A DNA stretch of 64,000 nucleotides from the NCBI RefSeq assembly GCF_016458825.1, contig NZ_CP066744.1, forward strand, positions 749,001 to 813,000. Reading direction: 5' to 3'. The first letter of the stretch is position 1. The number at the start of each line of letters is the position of its first letter. Shown one piece after another: positions 37,160-47,422 of the stretch. The position numbers were made by a program, and so were the translations under genes. Under the pieces are notes generated by a model. The model was given only the letters and a program-made list of their open reading frames with translations, ran no database searches and was not told the origin of the DNA. Source of the DNA: Miniphocaeibacter halophilus. Its GTDB lineage: Bacteria > Bacillota > Clostridia > Tissierellales > Peptoniphilaceae.

Positions 37160-37389
37160 TACCCCCCTATACACTAGAGGCCATTTTATAGTTGGACCTC
37201 CATCACTCTAGCTTTCCTAAATACTTTTATTTTCATAAAAAATCACTCCTTTCAATATTCCATTATAAGCGAAGTAGTTTATACTTAAAATTATCTATAT
37301 TCCAAACTATTTTCTTTAAATAAAACTACTCATCTATATTTAAAAAATTAATTCCCCTGTAAAATGTTAAACATTTTATAACATAAATA

Positions 37390-37780
37390 CTACAGATTTT
37401 TTTCAACTAAAAAAATTCTGTTTGTTAAATTATATTCAGGATAATAAATTTCCTTATAGTCCTTGATACTATAATACTCAGACAATATCCCTTTCCACCT
37501 ATCTGTCGTATTATTTTATAGAACAAACCGACTATCTAATAAATTTTCCCCCATAACTTTAATATTCATTTCTTTTATTTCCTTTTCAATTAAATTCGGA
37601 TTCAAATTTATTAAAATTCTTCTATTATTTTTTAATAGTCTGTAACATTCCGTTAAAAGCAATTCTACACCCTTTGGGTACAAATTATCCATCATATTTG
37701 ATAATATTACTCCATCTAATGAATTAGCTTTAAAATTTTCTAAACTTTCAATTCCATCAACTATAAAATCAAATATATTT
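37390..37780 (-). pseudogene. Degraded class I methyltransferase remnant
   Basis: Translated on the minus strand, the segment DFIVDGIESLENFKANSLDG is followed by VILSNMMDNLYPKGVELLL. It continues through YRLLKNNRRILINLNPNLIE and ends with a plausible C-terminus (NRIFLVEKNL, TAG at 37390-37392). This is the second half of a SAM-methyltransferase. An in-frame TAA interrupts it at 37516-37518, another TAA closes it upstream near 37781, and the SAM-binding N-terminus is absent. It lies between the GNAT gene and the M-box leader. Confidence 0.65.
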
Positions 37781-37805
37781 TAAGTTTTGTTTTCAGTTCA
37801 ATTTT

Positions 37806-37834
37806 TTGACAACATTATAACTATAATGTATCAT
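37806..37834 (+). promoter_or_regulatory. Promoter of the M-box/mgtE transcript
   Basis: TTGACA (37806-37811), a 17-base spacer and TATCAT (37829-37834). The predicted start near 37841 is just before the riboswitch aptamer. Confidence 0.75.
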
Positions 37835-37844
37835 AGTTTTAGAT

Positions 37845-38000
37845 GATCCGGTAGGTAAGGCTACCCTAGGGATATGGATTACTGCCGCAAAATAGTGGAG
37901 ACACTATGAGATGGTTTGAACAAGCTATATCGAATATTAAGGTATAGTTTAATGTAATTTCACTGCCCTATGAAGCTAAAGCTCAAACGGTACTAAATTA
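37845..38000 (+). ncRNA. M-box (ykoK) Mg2+ riboswitch
   Basis: The conserved M-box blocks appear in order: GGTAGGTAAGGCTACC, then GATATGGATTACTGCCGC, a GTGGAGACAC stem region, CACTGCCCTATG, and GAAGCTAAAGCTC near the 3' end. In this class, Mg2+ folds the aptamer and favours the downstream terminator, so the transporter is expressed when Mg2+ is low. The mgtE gene 300 bases downstream fits. Confidence 0.93.
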
Positions 38001-38008
38001 ATTTTTAC

Positions 38009-38037
38009 CACACAGATCACCTTCTGTGTGTTTTTTT
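38009..38037 (+). terminator. Riboswitch-controlled terminator
   Basis: CACACAGA / TCTGTGTG with loop TCACCT followed by seven T. It directly follows the M-box aptamer, as expected for transcriptional control. The 38040-38298 interval beyond it holds only AT-rich leader and a small CTTAAGAATAAA/TTTATTCTTAA dyad. Confidence 0.9.
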
Positions 38038-38298
38038 AATGTTTTTGAATTAAATTAATATTTATTTAATTCCAAGCAAACTAAATAATCAGTTGAAAGT
38101 GATTTATATTATCTGTTAAATTTACAGTATTTATTTTTAAATTATTTATCCTATATTGAAGATATCAGACTATTATAAAAAATCAACTAATATTTATTTA
38201 GTTTCAACTATATATTAGTATCGATCTTAAGAATAAAACTTTATTCTTAATTAAAGCTTATATTACTCGAATCAAATTTAAAAACGGAGGTAATATAA

Positions 38299-39654
38299 AT
38301 GAACAGAAAATTAAACCTTATGGAAAAAGCATTGTTAAGTTTACTAGAGGAGGAAAATCTAGTTGAGGTAAAAAAAATTCTCAATAGTATGAATATTTTT
38401 GATATAGCCGCTTTTTTCGACACCCTCGACAAAACCAATTTAACTTTGAGTTTTAATCTCTTAACTAAGGATAATGGTGCTAAGGTTTTTCCTGAAATGG
38501 ATATTGAGCAACAAAAATTATTAATTGAGGGATTTTCAAATTTAGAACTTGAAGAAATTATTAATAAGATTAGAATGGACGACAAGGTTGATATGATAGA
38601 AGAGTTACCATCAAATCTTGTTAAGAAAGTATTGCGAAATTCAAATCCTAAAGATAGGGCCATAATAAATACTATGCTTAACTACCCTAAAGATAGTGCC
38701 GGCTCTGTAATGACAACAGAATATTTACGCCTTAAACCAAATATGACTGTAAATGATGCAATCGACTATATAAGAGATGTTGGTTCCGATAAAGAAACTA
38801 TCGATATGTGCTATGTTATTGATGAAACTAGACATTTAATAGGTGAAGTATCTTTAAGAGATATTATTCTAGCCGATGTTAAGGTTCCTATAACATCTAT
38901 TATGAAAAAAGATTTTGTTAAAACAACTACAACTGTTGACAGAGAAGAAGTTGCTCATATGTTCTCAAAATATGATATTACTACTATGCCTGTAGTCGAT
39001 GGCGAAAATAGATTAGTCGGAATTATAACAGTAGATGATGTTATTGATATTATTAAAGAGGAAACAACCGAAGATATGGAAATCATGTCAGCTGTTACCC
39101 CTTCTGAAAAACCATATAAACAACTATCTGTAACTACCCTTTGGAAAAATAGATTTCCATGGTTATTGGTTCTTCTTCTTTCAGCAACTTTTACAAGTTT
39201 AATCATAATGAAATATGAAGATGCTTTAGCAAAATATGTTGTTTTAACAGCATTTATTCCTATGATAACCGATACTGGTGGTAACGCCGGCTCTCAATCT
39301 GCTTCTACAATAATTAGAAGCCTTTCCTTAAAAGAAATAGATTTTCATGATTTCTTCTATGTTCTGTGGAAAGAATTTAGGGTAGCTATTGCCTGCGGTC
39401 TTACATTAGCTGTGTTCAATTTTGCAAAACTAACCTTACTTGATAAACTCGGTGCAAGAGTTTCTTTAGTTATTAGTATGACACTTTTTTCTACAGTGCT
39501 AATCGCAAAAGCAGTTGGTTCTGTTTTGCCTATAATAGCTGATAAATTAGGATTTGACCCTGCTGTTATGGCTAGTCCATTAATTACAACTGTAGTAGAT
39601 GCCTTAGCTATTTTAGTATATTTAAATATAGCAATTACAATTTTAGGAGCTTAA
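38299..39654 (+). CDS. mgtE: Magnesium transporter MgtE
   Basis: 451 aa. An MgtE N-domain (1-130) is followed by two CBS domains (about 135-255, with MTTEYLRLKPNMTVNDAI and STVIIP-side TTMPVVDGENRLVGIITVDD). Five membrane helices follow, beginning near WLLVLLLSATF, with the selectivity segment FIPMITDTGGNAGSQSA. The cytoplasmic domains sense Mg2+ and gate the channel, while the M-box controls transcription. RBS GGAGGTAAT. Confidence 0.95.
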   Translation: MNRKLNLMEKALLSLLEEENLVEVKKILNSMNIFDIAAFFDTLDKTNLTLSFNLLTKDNGAKVFPEMDIEQQKLLIEGFSNLELEEIINKIRMDDKVDMIEELPSNLVKKVLRNSNPKDRAIINTMLNYPKDSAGSVMTTEYLRLKPNMTVNDAIDYIRDVGSDKETIDMCYVIDETRHLIGEVSLRDIILADVKVPITSIMKKDFVKTTTTVDREEVAHMFSKYDITTMPVVDGENRLVGIITVDDVIDIIKEETTEDMEIMSAVTPSEKPYKQLSVTTLWKNRFPWLLVLLLSATFTSLIIMKYEDALAKYVVLTAFIPMITDTGGNAGSQSASTIIRSLSLKEIDFHDFFYVLWKEFRVAIACGLTLAVFNFAKLTLLDKLGARVSLVISMTLFSTVLIAKAVGSVLPIIADKLGFDPAVMASPLITTVVDALAILVYLNIAITILGA

Positions 39655-39662
39655 GTAGATTA

Positions 39663-39708
39663 AAAAACAATTAACATTGTGAATATTCACAGTTTAATTG
39701 TTTTTTTA
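39663..39708 (+). terminator. Intrinsic terminator of mgtE
   Basis: AAAAAACAATTAA / TTTAATTGTTTTTTT with an inner TGTGAATATTCACA stem. Confidence 0.85.
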
Positions 39709-39869
39709 TTTCAAGAGCAACTATATTAAACTAATAATCTATAATGGTATTTTTGATATTTTTCCTAGTATGTATTATATTTTTATATAGTTGGTGCTTA
39801 AATAATATTTAGATTTTTATTTAATGTAACCAATTATACATATTATAAAAATAATAGGATGGTGACTCC

Positions 39870-41234
39870 ATGGATTACAGAATTGAAAAGGATAGTATGG
39901 GTGAATTAAAGGTTCCTGCAGACAAATATTGGGGAGCTCAAACTCAAAGAAGCTATAATAATTTTGAAATAGGAACAGAAAAGATGCCGGTAGAAATAAT
40001 TGACTCTTTTGCTATTTTAAAAAAGGCCTGTGCTATTACAAATAATAAATTAGGCATTCTTTCAGATGAAAAAAAAGATTTTATATCTAAGGCTTCAGAT
40101 GAAATATTAGAAGGAAATTTAGATGATAACTTCCCCCTTGTCGTATGGCAAACAGGAAGTGGTACACAAAGTAATATGAATATTAATGAAGTTATAGCTA
40201 ATAGAGGAAATGAACTTGCAGGGAAAAAAATACTTCATCCAAATGATGATGTAAATAAATCTCAAAGTTCAAATGACACATTCCCTACTGCAATGCATAT
40301 TGCCGGAACTGTTGCTGTAGAAAATTATCTTATTCCTGAGCTAGAAAAAACCTTAGATGTACTTTATGGTCTTTCTATTGAAAATAGAAACATTATTAAA
40401 ATTGGTAGAACCCATTTACAAGATGCTACCCCTTTAACCTTAGGACAAGAAATTAGCGCTTGGTCTGCTATGATTGAAAAATCTATTGATAATATTAAAA
40501 AAAGCGTCCTAGGTATGCATGAACTTGCATTAGGTGGCACAGCTGTTGGTACCGGTATTAATTGTCCTGAAGGCTTTGATGTAATTGTTGCAGAAGAAAT
40601 TTCTAATTTAACAGGAATAGAATTTAAAACTGCAGAAAATAAATTTCATTCTCTAACAAGTAAGGATGAAATTGTATTTTGTCACGGCGCTTTAAAAGCT
40701 TTGGCAGCAGATTTATTAAAAATCGCCAACGACGTTAGATGGTTAGCTTCCGGACCAAGAAGTGGATTAGGGGAAATAACAATACCTGAAAACGAGCCTG
40801 GCAGTTCAATAATGCCCGGTAAAGTAAATCCAACCCAAGCAGAAGCATTAACAATGGTAGTTGCCCAAGTTTTAGGAAATGATGTAACCATAGGCTTTGG
40901 TGCATCTCAAGGAAATTTTGAGTTAAATGTATATATGCCTGTTATAATATATAATTTTTTACAATCTGTAAGACTATTAGCAGACGGAATTAAATCCTTT
41001 AGAGAAAAATGTCTAGTAGGTATAAAAGCCAATAAAGAAAAAATTCAATCTAATTTAGATAATTCCCTTATGCTTGTAACAGCTTTAAATACCCATATTG
41101 GATACGACAAGGCTGCAGATATAGCAAGACATGCCCATTTAAATAATTTAACTTTAAAAGAATCCGCTTTAGAATTAAGGTATTTAACTGAAGAGGAATT
41201 TGACTTATGGGTAAGACCCGAAAATATGATTTAA
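39870..41234 (+). CDS. fumC: Class II fumarate hydratase
   Basis: 454 aa, the usual length for FumC. Segments [42 protein letters not shown] and the fumarase/aspartase signature [11 protein letters not shown] (with the catalytic Ser) are all present. It interconverts fumarate and malate. The aspartase alternative is less likely given [10 protein letters not shown] and the C-terminus. RBS AGGATGG. Monocistronic. Confidence 0.94.
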   Translation: MDYRIEKDSMGELKVPADKYWGAQTQRSYNNFEIGTEKMPVEIIDSFAILKKACAITNNKLGILSDEKKDFISKASDEILEGNLDDNFPLVVWQTGSGTQSNMNINEVIANRGNELAGKKILHPNDDVNKSQSSNDTFPTAMHIAGTVAVENYLIPELEKTLDVLYGLSIENRNIIKIGRTHLQDATPLTLGQEISAWSAMIEKSIDNIKKSVLGMHELALGGTAVGTGINCPEGFDVIVAEEISNLTGIEFKTAENKFHSLTSKDEIVFCHGALKALAADLLKIANDVRWLASGPRSGLGEITIPENEPGSSIMPGKVNPTQAEALTMVVAQVLGNDVTIGFGASQGNFELNVYMPVIIYNFLQSVRLLADGIKSFREKCLVGIKANKEKIQSNLDNSLMLVTALNTHIGYDKAADIARHAHLNNLTLKESALELRYLTEEEFDLWVRPENMI

Positions 41235-41262
41235 AAAAAGAGCCAGTTGGCTCTTTTTTTTA
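41234..41262. terminator. Bidirectional intrinsic terminator
   Basis: AAAAGAGCCA / TGGCTCTTTT, between convergent fumC and the symporter gene. Confidence 0.9.
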
Positions 41263-42681
41263 TTCATATTCATAATGATATTCAATTTTTCCTAATTGTT
41301 TACACCTATCATAATCTTTTACAATTCCTCTAGCCTTTGGAGATAACACCAATATACCTATTAAGTTTGGTATTACCATTATAGCATTAAACATATCTGC
41401 CATATTCCATACTACATCAATCTTTTGTAATGAACCAACAATAATAAATATTAAAACTAAAATTCTATATGGCCATAATCCTTTTTCACCAAATAAATAT
41501 TTAATATTGGTTTCTCCAAAATAGTACCAACCTATTACTGTAGTAAAAGCAAAGAAAGTTAAACAAATTGAAAGTAACATTTGTCCCGGTTTACCAAAAG
41601 CTAAATTAAAAGCTTCTTGCGTTACCAATGCACCGTCAAGTCCTGAATCTACTGCTCCTGTTACAAGTATAACCAACGCTGTTGCAGTACAAACTAAACC
41701 TGTATCTATAATAACTCCTATCATTGCAGTTAAGCCTTGTTCTAAAGGATGTTTTACATGAGCTGTAGCATGGGCTTGTGGTGTTGAACCCATACCAGCT
41801 TCATTGGAAAATAGTCCTCTTGCAACTCCAAATCTCATAGCTTCTTTCATTACAACTCCTGCCGTTCCACCAGCTAATGCTCTTGTACTAAAAGCTTCTG
41901 TGAAAATCAAAGAAAATACAGAACCTACTTGAGATCTAAATTTAATCATAATAACTATAGCTAATATAATATAAACCGCTGCCATAATTGGAACTACCAT
42001 TTCAGCAAAATTTGCAATTCTCTTTATTCCACCTATAACAACTAATCCTGCTATTACAGCTATTGCTATACCCGCAACTAGTAAAGGTACATTAAAAGCA
42101 CTATTTACAGATGTAGAAATAGAGTTAGATTGAACCATATTACCTATAAATCCTAATGCTAAAACTATTGCTACGGCAAAAAATCCTGCCAAGAACTTAG
42201 CTAGCCCCTTATGTTTAAAACCATTCCTTATATAATATGCTGGTCCCCCTACTAATTCTCCATTTTTATCTTTTTCACGATATTTTTGTGCTAGTATTGC
42301 CTCTACAAAAATAGTTGCCATTCCAAACAAAGCTGCTAACCACATCCAGAATATAGCTCCTGGTCCCCCAGAAACAATAGCTGTTGCAACTCCTGCAACA
42401 TTTCCTGTACCTACCTGTGCCGCTATTGCTACTGCTAATGCTTGGAAGGATGAAATTTCTCCAGCAGCCTTTCTTTTAGCGTTAGCTTCTTTATCAAATA
42501 GTCCACCAAATGTCTGCTTAAAGGCTGCACCTAACCTTCTAAACTGTGGAAGTCCTAAATATATTGTAAACCACAAACCTACAACTGGTAGTACATAAAT
42601 CAATACCTTATCCCATAAGACATCATTTACTGATTTAACTATTATTGGTAAATATTCAGTTATTTTAGAAATAAAATCCAT
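41260..42681 (-). CDS. Alanine/glycine:cation symporter (AGCS family)
   Basis: 473 aa with about 11 predicted helices. Diagnostic blocks are GLPQFRRLGAAFKQTF, AAQVGTGNVAGVATAI (residues about 88-103), GGPAYYI and LFSNEAGMGSTPQAHATA. It brings alanine or glycine in with Na+. The neighbouring glycine reductase operon makes glycine an attractive substrate (inference). Monocistronic. RBS AAGGAG. Confidence 0.93.
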   Translation of the reverse strand: MDFISKITEYLPIIVKSVNDVLWDKVLIYVLPVVGLWFTIYLGLPQFRRLGAAFKQTFGGLFDKEANAKRKAAGEISSFQALAVAIAAQVGTGNVAGVATAIVSGGPGAIFWMWLAALFGMATIFVEAILAQKYREKDKNGELVGGPAYYIRNGFKHKGLAKFLAGFFAVAIVLALGFIGNMVQSNSISTSVNSAFNVPLLVAGIAIAVIAGLVVIGGIKRIANFAEMVVPIMAAVYIILAIVIMIKFRSQVGSVFSLIFTEAFSTRALAGGTAGVVMKEAMRFGVARGLFSNEAGMGSTPQAHATAHVKHPLEQGLTAMIGVIIDTGLVCTATALVILVTGAVDSGLDGALVTQEAFNLAFGKPGQMLLSICLTFFAFTTVIGWYYFGETNIKYLFGEKGLWPYRILVLIFIIVGSLQKIDVVWNMADMFNAIMVIPNLIGILVLSPKARGIVKDYDRCKQLGKIEYHYEYE

Positions 42682-42905
42682 TATACTACTCCTTTTTAAA
42701 TTTTATAATATTATTGAAAATATGTATTATTATCCCCCTTTCTCTAATATTAAAATTATTATGATATATTTAATAATTTTTATATTTCCAATAAATTATT
42801 TTGAATAAATTGTTACAAACACATACAACTTCTTTAATTTATACCCGGAAATCCTTTTCGTAACACATACACATAGGTATATTTTTAACTTTGTAAAATA
42901 AAATT

Positions 42906-43002
42906 TGGCGGGAGTGCGTGGGAATCGAACCCACCCAAGAAGCTCCTAACCCCTCATACTGGTTTTGAAGACCAGAGAGCACACCAGCACTCATTCACCC
43001 CC
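42906..43002 (-). tRNA. selC: tRNA-Sec (anticodon TCA)
   Basis: 97 bases on the minus strand, starting GGGGGTGA and ending CACTCCCG plus an encoded CCA. The anticodon stem is CTGGT/ACCAG with loop CTTCAAA (anticodon TCA, reading UGA). It has the Sec-type extended D stem (GAGTGC/GTGCTC), a long variable arm with GAGGGG...CTTCTT, and T-loop TTCGATT on a GTGGG/CCCAC stem. It lies 146 bases downstream of selB, in line with selA-selB. Confidence 0.96.
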
Positions 43003-43148
43003 AAGTACTATTTAATAGTACCATTAAAGCTTTTTGTTTTCAATTACAGATTATATATATTTGTTTTTTTAATAATTTATTTACTATTTAAATATATTAA
43101 TTCAATAACTTATTTTCTACCTACCTTTAACCTTATATTTATTAATCT

Positions 43149-45029
43149 TTATTTTACTAAAACTCGAATATCATCTACTCTTTTTGTTAATTTCATATTG
43201 TCAAAATATTCCAACAATAGGAGAATATTTTTTCTGCTTGATTTTAACAAATCCCTATATTGAGAAATTGTAATACTGCCATTTTTTTCAATATAGTCTA
43301 TTAATAGCTCTTTTGCTTTTTCAAAATCTTCTTTTAATAGTATATTATTATTTCCAAAAATTACTATATCCTTATCTATCATATATTTTAAGATTTGTTC
43401 TCTATTTTTGTCTTTTCTAGATAATGATTTTAAATCTTCTATTTTATCAAAAGAATTTTCTTTTAATTCCCTTATTATTTCTTTTCTAAGATTATCCTGT
43501 TTTTTATTAAGTCCAATTTTAAAGTTTTTTAAGCCATAATATTCATTATTTTTTTGTAATATTTCATTTTTAATCATCAGTTCCAATATATTTTCCAGTT
43601 CTTTTAAGTTTAAATCATAATAAATCTTAGTTTTTAATTCATCTTTTGTTAATCCGCCGGAAAGTGGCGAATCTTTATGGTGTTTTTCTATAATTTCCTT
43701 AATGTTATCAAATATTTTATTGGCTACATTACTATTGATGTATTTTTCATCTACTAGTATTATTTCATTATTTTCTATTAATTCATTTAACTTATTAAGA
43801 ACTTGTTCTTTATTTTCTCCGGTATATGAAACTATATCCTTTAATAATACAAGAGCATTTTCAGACTCTGTATATTGTAGAATTATTTTATCTAAATCCC
43901 CGGATTCCTTTATTTTTAATTCCTCAATTAAGGCCTCATCTACGTGTCGTTTCTTGGCTAAAGGATCTATAATAATGCCTCCGCCAATAGTTTCAACTGG
44001 AGAATAGGATCTTAAAACAAATCTGTCCCTGTTTTTACAAACTAAGGGTTCTTCTAATCTAAATTGTATAAATCCTTCTTCCCCTGGTAGAATTTCTTCT
44101 TTCTCTAAGGGAACAGCCCTACATAAGATTTCTCTAGTACCTAAAGCTAATCTTAATCTTGTCCAATGTTTTATTGAAAAGTCCCTATTTTTTGAAACGA
44201 TTATTTTAGTATCTATAATATTTGTTGTAATTACCGACCCTTCTTTTGCTACAACATCTCCTCGAGACACATTAATTTTTTTAATAGATGAAATGTTCAT
44301 GGCAGTTCTTTGACCTGCATAAGCCGTTTCAACATCTTTTCCGTGAACTTGAACAGATTTTATTTTTATTTTCTCATCTATAGGATATATAAAAAGTTCA
44401 TCGCCTTTACTTACATGGCCCTCCATTAAAGTGCCGGTTATTACAGTACCTATTCCCTTTACCGGAAAAATCCTATCTATATTCATTCTAGCTGGAGTAT
44501 TACTTTCCTTATCTTCAATTTTTTCACTTTCCTCAGAAAGAATTTTTTTTAAGTCTTCTATTCCCCTTCCAGATATTGAATCCACCTCTATTATTTTTGC
44601 ATCTTCTAAAAAAGTTCCCTGTATAAAATCACGCACTTCTTCTTTTACTAGCTCCAAATAATCCAACTCTACCATATCGCTTTTAGTTAGAACTATTATT
44701 CCCTTTTTAATATTTAAATATGTTAAAATATCCAAATGTTCCTTAGTTTGAGGCATTACTCCCTCATCTGCTGCAATTATAAATAATACAAGGTCTAAGC
44801 CAGTTGCACCTGCCATCATGTTCTTTATGAATTTTTCATGTCCCGGTACGTCTACTATGCCTACTCTGTTTCCATTTGGTAAATCTAAATAGGTAAAACC
44901 TAAATTAATGGATATGCCTCTTTCTTTTTCTTCCGATAGAGTATCTGTCTCCCTACCGGTTAAGGCTTTTACTAAAGTCGTTTTACCATGGTCAATATGC
45001 CCAGCTGTACCTACTATTATATTCTTCAT
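43149..45029 (-). CDS. selB: Selenocysteine-specific elongation factor SelB
   Basis: 626 aa. The EF-Tu-like GTPase domain has [14 protein letters not shown] (residues 7-20), DVPGHEKFI and LTKSDMVE. Beta-barrel domains follow, then a C-terminal set of winged helices (from about residue 370) that bind the SECIS hairpin. It delivers Sec-tRNA to in-frame UGA. Ten bases separate it from selA. The clients GrdA and GrdB are encoded divergently about 5 kb away. Confidence 0.97.
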   Translation of the reverse strand: MKNIIVGTAGHIDHGKTTLVKALTGRETDTLSEEKERGISINLGFTYLDLPNGNRVGIVDVPGHEKFIKNMMAGATGLDLVLFIIAADEGVMPQTKEHLDILTYLNIKKGIIVLTKSDMVELDYLELVKEEVRDFIQGTFLEDAKIIEVDSISGRGIEDLKKILSEESEKIEDKESNTPARMNIDRIFPVKGIGTVITGTLMEGHVSKGDELFIYPIDEKIKIKSVQVHGKDVETAYAGQRTAMNISSIKKINVSRGDVVAKEGSVITTNIIDTKIIVSKNRDFSIKHWTRLRLALGTREILCRAVPLEKEEILPGEEGFIQFRLEEPLVCKNRDRFVLRSYSPVETIGGGIIIDPLAKKRHVDEALIEELKIKESGDLDKIILQYTESENALVLLKDIVSYTGENKEQVLNKLNELIENNEIILVDEKYINSNVANKIFDNIKEIIEKHHKDSPLSGGLTKDELKTKIYYDLNLKELENILELMIKNEILQKNNEYYGLKNFKIGLNKKQDNLRKEIIRELKENSFDKIEDLKSLSRKDKNREQILKYMIDKDIVIFGNNNILLKEDFEKAKELLIDYIEKNGSITISQYRDLLKSSRKNILLLLEYFDNMKLTKRVDDIRVLVK

Positions 45030-45039
45030 ATTCCCTCCA

Positions 45040-46443
45040 TTATTTCAGATTTTTTTCTATTTCTTCTGCAATTATTTCAAATTCGGAATTTTGAATTGTT
45101 CGTAAATCCAACATATAATTATTATCCTTTACCCTGCCTATTATATGATTTTTTGATAAGCGTAATTTTTCTTCTATTTTTGAAACCGAATATTTTTCCG
45201 ATGATATAGTCAATACCTTTGTAGGAAATTCCTCTCCCGGCATAGAGCCACCACCAACAGTAGAAAACTCATCCTTTATTTCAAGTTCTACATTAACTTC
45301 TTTTTCCTCTATTATACTTTTTAACCTTTTTGCTTTTTCTTCTAATTCTTCAACTGTATAGGATATCATTCGCATTGCAGGAATTTCTTTCTTTGCTTTT
45401 TCTTCATCAAAATATAATTTCAAAGTAGCCTCTAAGGAAGCTAATGTTATTTTATCTACCCTTAAAGCTCTTAATAATTGATTTTTTTTCATCTTATCTA
45501 TATATTCTTTTTTACCTACTATGACTCCTGCTTGAGGTCCACCTAAAAGTTTATCGCCGCTAAATGTTACTAAATCTATTCCTGAGTTAATTGACTCCCT
45601 TATTGTCGGCTCATGTTTTAGTCCAAATTCTTCTAAGTCAAAATATACACCACTACCTAGGTCTTCAACTACAGGTAGGTCATATTTTTCACCTAATTTT
45701 TTCAATTCTTTATTTGAAACAGCTTCTGTAAAACCTATCATCTTATAGTTACTTGTATGAACCTTCATCAACAATTTTGTATTTTCAGTTATAGCTTCTT
45801 CGTAGTCGGAAATTCTTGTTTTATTAGTAGAACCAACTTCTACTAATTTAGCTCCACTCATAGCCATTACTGACGGTATTCTAAAAGCTCCTCCTACTTC
45901 TACAAGCTCCCCTCTAGAAACAATTACTTCCTCATCTTTAGCAAAAGTACTTAAAACAAGTAAAACTGCCGCTGCATTATTATTTACTACTAAAACATCC
46001 TCAACATTTAAAAGTAGTTTAATTATTTTGGTTACATGACTATATCTCGAACCTCTTTGCCCTAGATCTAAATCATATTCTAAATTAGAGTAGCCTGAAG
46101 CTATTTTCCATATTTCATCTTTTATAGATTCGCTTATTAATGACCTACCTAAATTAGTATGTAAAATAGTTCCTGTTCCATTAATAACTTTCTTCAAGGA
46201 GGAAGAAAATTCTTTTTCCAAAGTAGTTATGATGTTTTTTATAATACTATTTATATTTATTTCCTCTGCTACAATAGATAATTCTTCATCTCTAACATTA
46301 GCTATTTTTTTTCTTATACTAGCTAATACTTCCCTTGCTGCTTCTGTTTTTAAAGCCCTTGGATAATCCAGTTCGTTAATTTCTTCTAAAATCAATATTT
46401 CTTCAACAGATGGTATTTTTCTAAATAATTCATTTTTATTCAT
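45040..46443 (-). CDS. selA: L-seryl-tRNA(Sec) selenium transferase SelA
   Basis: 467 aa, PLP-dependent. The PLP-binding Lys lies in TFSGDKLLGGPQAG, and an N-terminal tRNA-binding segment (IPSVEEILILEE) and VINGTGTILHTNLGRS are typical. It converts Ser-tRNA(Sec) to Sec-tRNA(Sec) using selenophosphate. It is first in the selA-selB-selC series. selD, which makes selenophosphate, is not in the window. Confidence 0.97.
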   Translation of the reverse strand: MNKNELFRKIPSVEEILILEEINELDYPRALKTEAAREVLASIRKKIANVRDEELSIVAEEININSIIKNIITTLEKEFSSSLKKVINGTGTILHTNLGRSLISESIKDEIWKIASGYSNLEYDLDLGQRGSRYSHVTKIIKLLLNVEDVLVVNNNAAAVLLVLSTFAKDEEVIVSRGELVEVGGAFRIPSVMAMSGAKLVEVGSTNKTRISDYEEAITENTKLLMKVHTSNYKMIGFTEAVSNKELKKLGEKYDLPVVEDLGSGVYFDLEEFGLKHEPTIRESINSGIDLVTFSGDKLLGGPQAGVIVGKKEYIDKMKKNQLLRALRVDKITLASLEATLKLYFDEEKAKKEIPAMRMISYTVEELEEKAKRLKSIIEEKEVNVELEIKDEFSTVGGGSMPGEEFPTKVLTISSEKYSVSKIEEKLRLSKNHIIGRVKDNNYMLDLRTIQNSEFEIIAEEIEKNLK

Positions 46444-46737
46444 CTTATTTCTCCTTTGTATAATGATTTGTCAATTTAATAATATTATAACTGTAAATAT
46501 ATTTAAAAGAAATTTATTTAAAATTTAAATATATTTGTGGTTTAATAAATATATTTTTATTGTTAAAAAAATATTCCACTTTTTTATAATTTAACCTAAA
46601 AAACAGCTATAAAAAACACCATTTTTGTTACCGTTTTCCTAAGTTGTTTTGTTTGTATTTTCTTTATAACGGCTAGGTTTTAACATTTGATTCATTTACT
46701 ATATGATAGAGTTTTCATCACATGCTAATCATCATTG

Positions 46738-46766
46738 TTGACTATTTATCAAAGCCATGATAAAAT
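46738..46766 (+). promoter_or_regulatory. Promoter of the glycine reductase operon
   Basis: TTGACT (46738-46743), a 17-base spacer and TAAAAT (46761-46766). The start would be near 46773, just before the riboswitch. The rest of 46444-46737 is AT-rich with no other feature seen. Confidence 0.75.
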
Positions 46767-46784
46767 AATAGCACAAAAGAAAAT

Positions 46785-46905
46785 AGGTTGAAGGTGTTGG
46801 GAGATTCGTATTACGAAACCGAAGGGACAAGAGTATTTCTCGCCAAAGAAATATTTGAAATTCTCAGGTAAAGGAACCAGCATTGGACTACTATCTGGAG
46901 ATTTC
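46785..46905 (+). ncRNA. Glycine riboswitch (single aptamer)
   Basis: The conserved gcvT-element blocks are present in order: GGGAGATTCG, ACCGAAGGGACAAG, GAAATTCTCAGGTAAAGGAACCAGC in two adjoining pieces, and TATCTGGAGA. Only one full aptamer is seen. The terminator stem starts immediately at its 3' end, so glycine binding probably prevents termination (ON switch). That suits an operon that breaks down glycine. Confidence 0.92.
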
Positions 46906-46906
46906 G

Positions 46907-46943
46907 ACAGAAAGATAAGGCAATTATCTTTCTGTTTTTTGTT
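46907..46943 (+). terminator. Riboswitch-controlled terminator
   Basis: Twelve-base perfect stem ACAGAAAGATAA / TTATCTTTCTGT, loop GGCAA, followed by TTTTTGTTTT. It sits 18 bases before grdX. Confidence 0.92.
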
Positions 46944-46960
46944 TTATATAGGAGTGTTTT

Positions 46961-47329
46961 ATGTTAATAGTAACCAATAACCCAAAATTTAATAACCTAG
47001 AATATACAAATAAATATAATGTAGAATTTGTAGATACAGATTATTTGGGTATATTAAAAAATGCAAGGGACTACATTCACAAGGGATACGAGCTTCTTAC
47101 CCACCCATTATATGGAAGTGTGAAGCCTTATGAAACTGTATACAGAACTTTAATTTTAAAAGAAGGAAAAATTATTTCTTTCACTTCTCTAGAATTAATT
47201 GAAGAAGCTATTGCTACTGCAAGTAAGTTTTATGCAATGAACAAAAACTATAAATGGACAGAATCTATCTTAGATGATTTTCAAGTTGTTGATAAAGATT
47301 TAATAGATAACACTTTAGCAAGAATATAG
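46961..47329 (+). CDS. grdX: GrdX protein
   Basis: 122 aa, the small protein that heads many glycine/betaine/sarcosine reductase operons. It has NNPKF near the N-terminus, GYELLTHPLYGSVKPYETVYR in two adjoining blocks (residues 46-66) and a Ser/Glu-rich end. Its function is unknown. The identification rests on these blocks and the position right behind the glycine riboswitch and before trxB. RBS TAGGAG. Confidence 0.85.
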   Translation: MLIVTNNPKFNNLEYTNKYNVEFVDTDYLGILKNARDYIHKGYELLTHPLYGSVKPYETVYRTLILKEGKIISFTSLELIEEAIATASKFYAMNKNYKWTESILDDFQVVDKDLIDNTLARI

Positions 47330-47422
47330 CATTAATCAAAGTAAAATCTATAAAAATTTTTAAATATATATGATAATTATTTAACTTTTAAAAATATAAA
47401 AATATAGGAGGAATACAAAAGT

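Noticed and set aside
46785-46905. Tandem (two-aptamer) glycine riboswitch
   Set aside because: Only one set of conserved blocks is seen between the promoter and the terminator; there is no room for a second complete aptamer.
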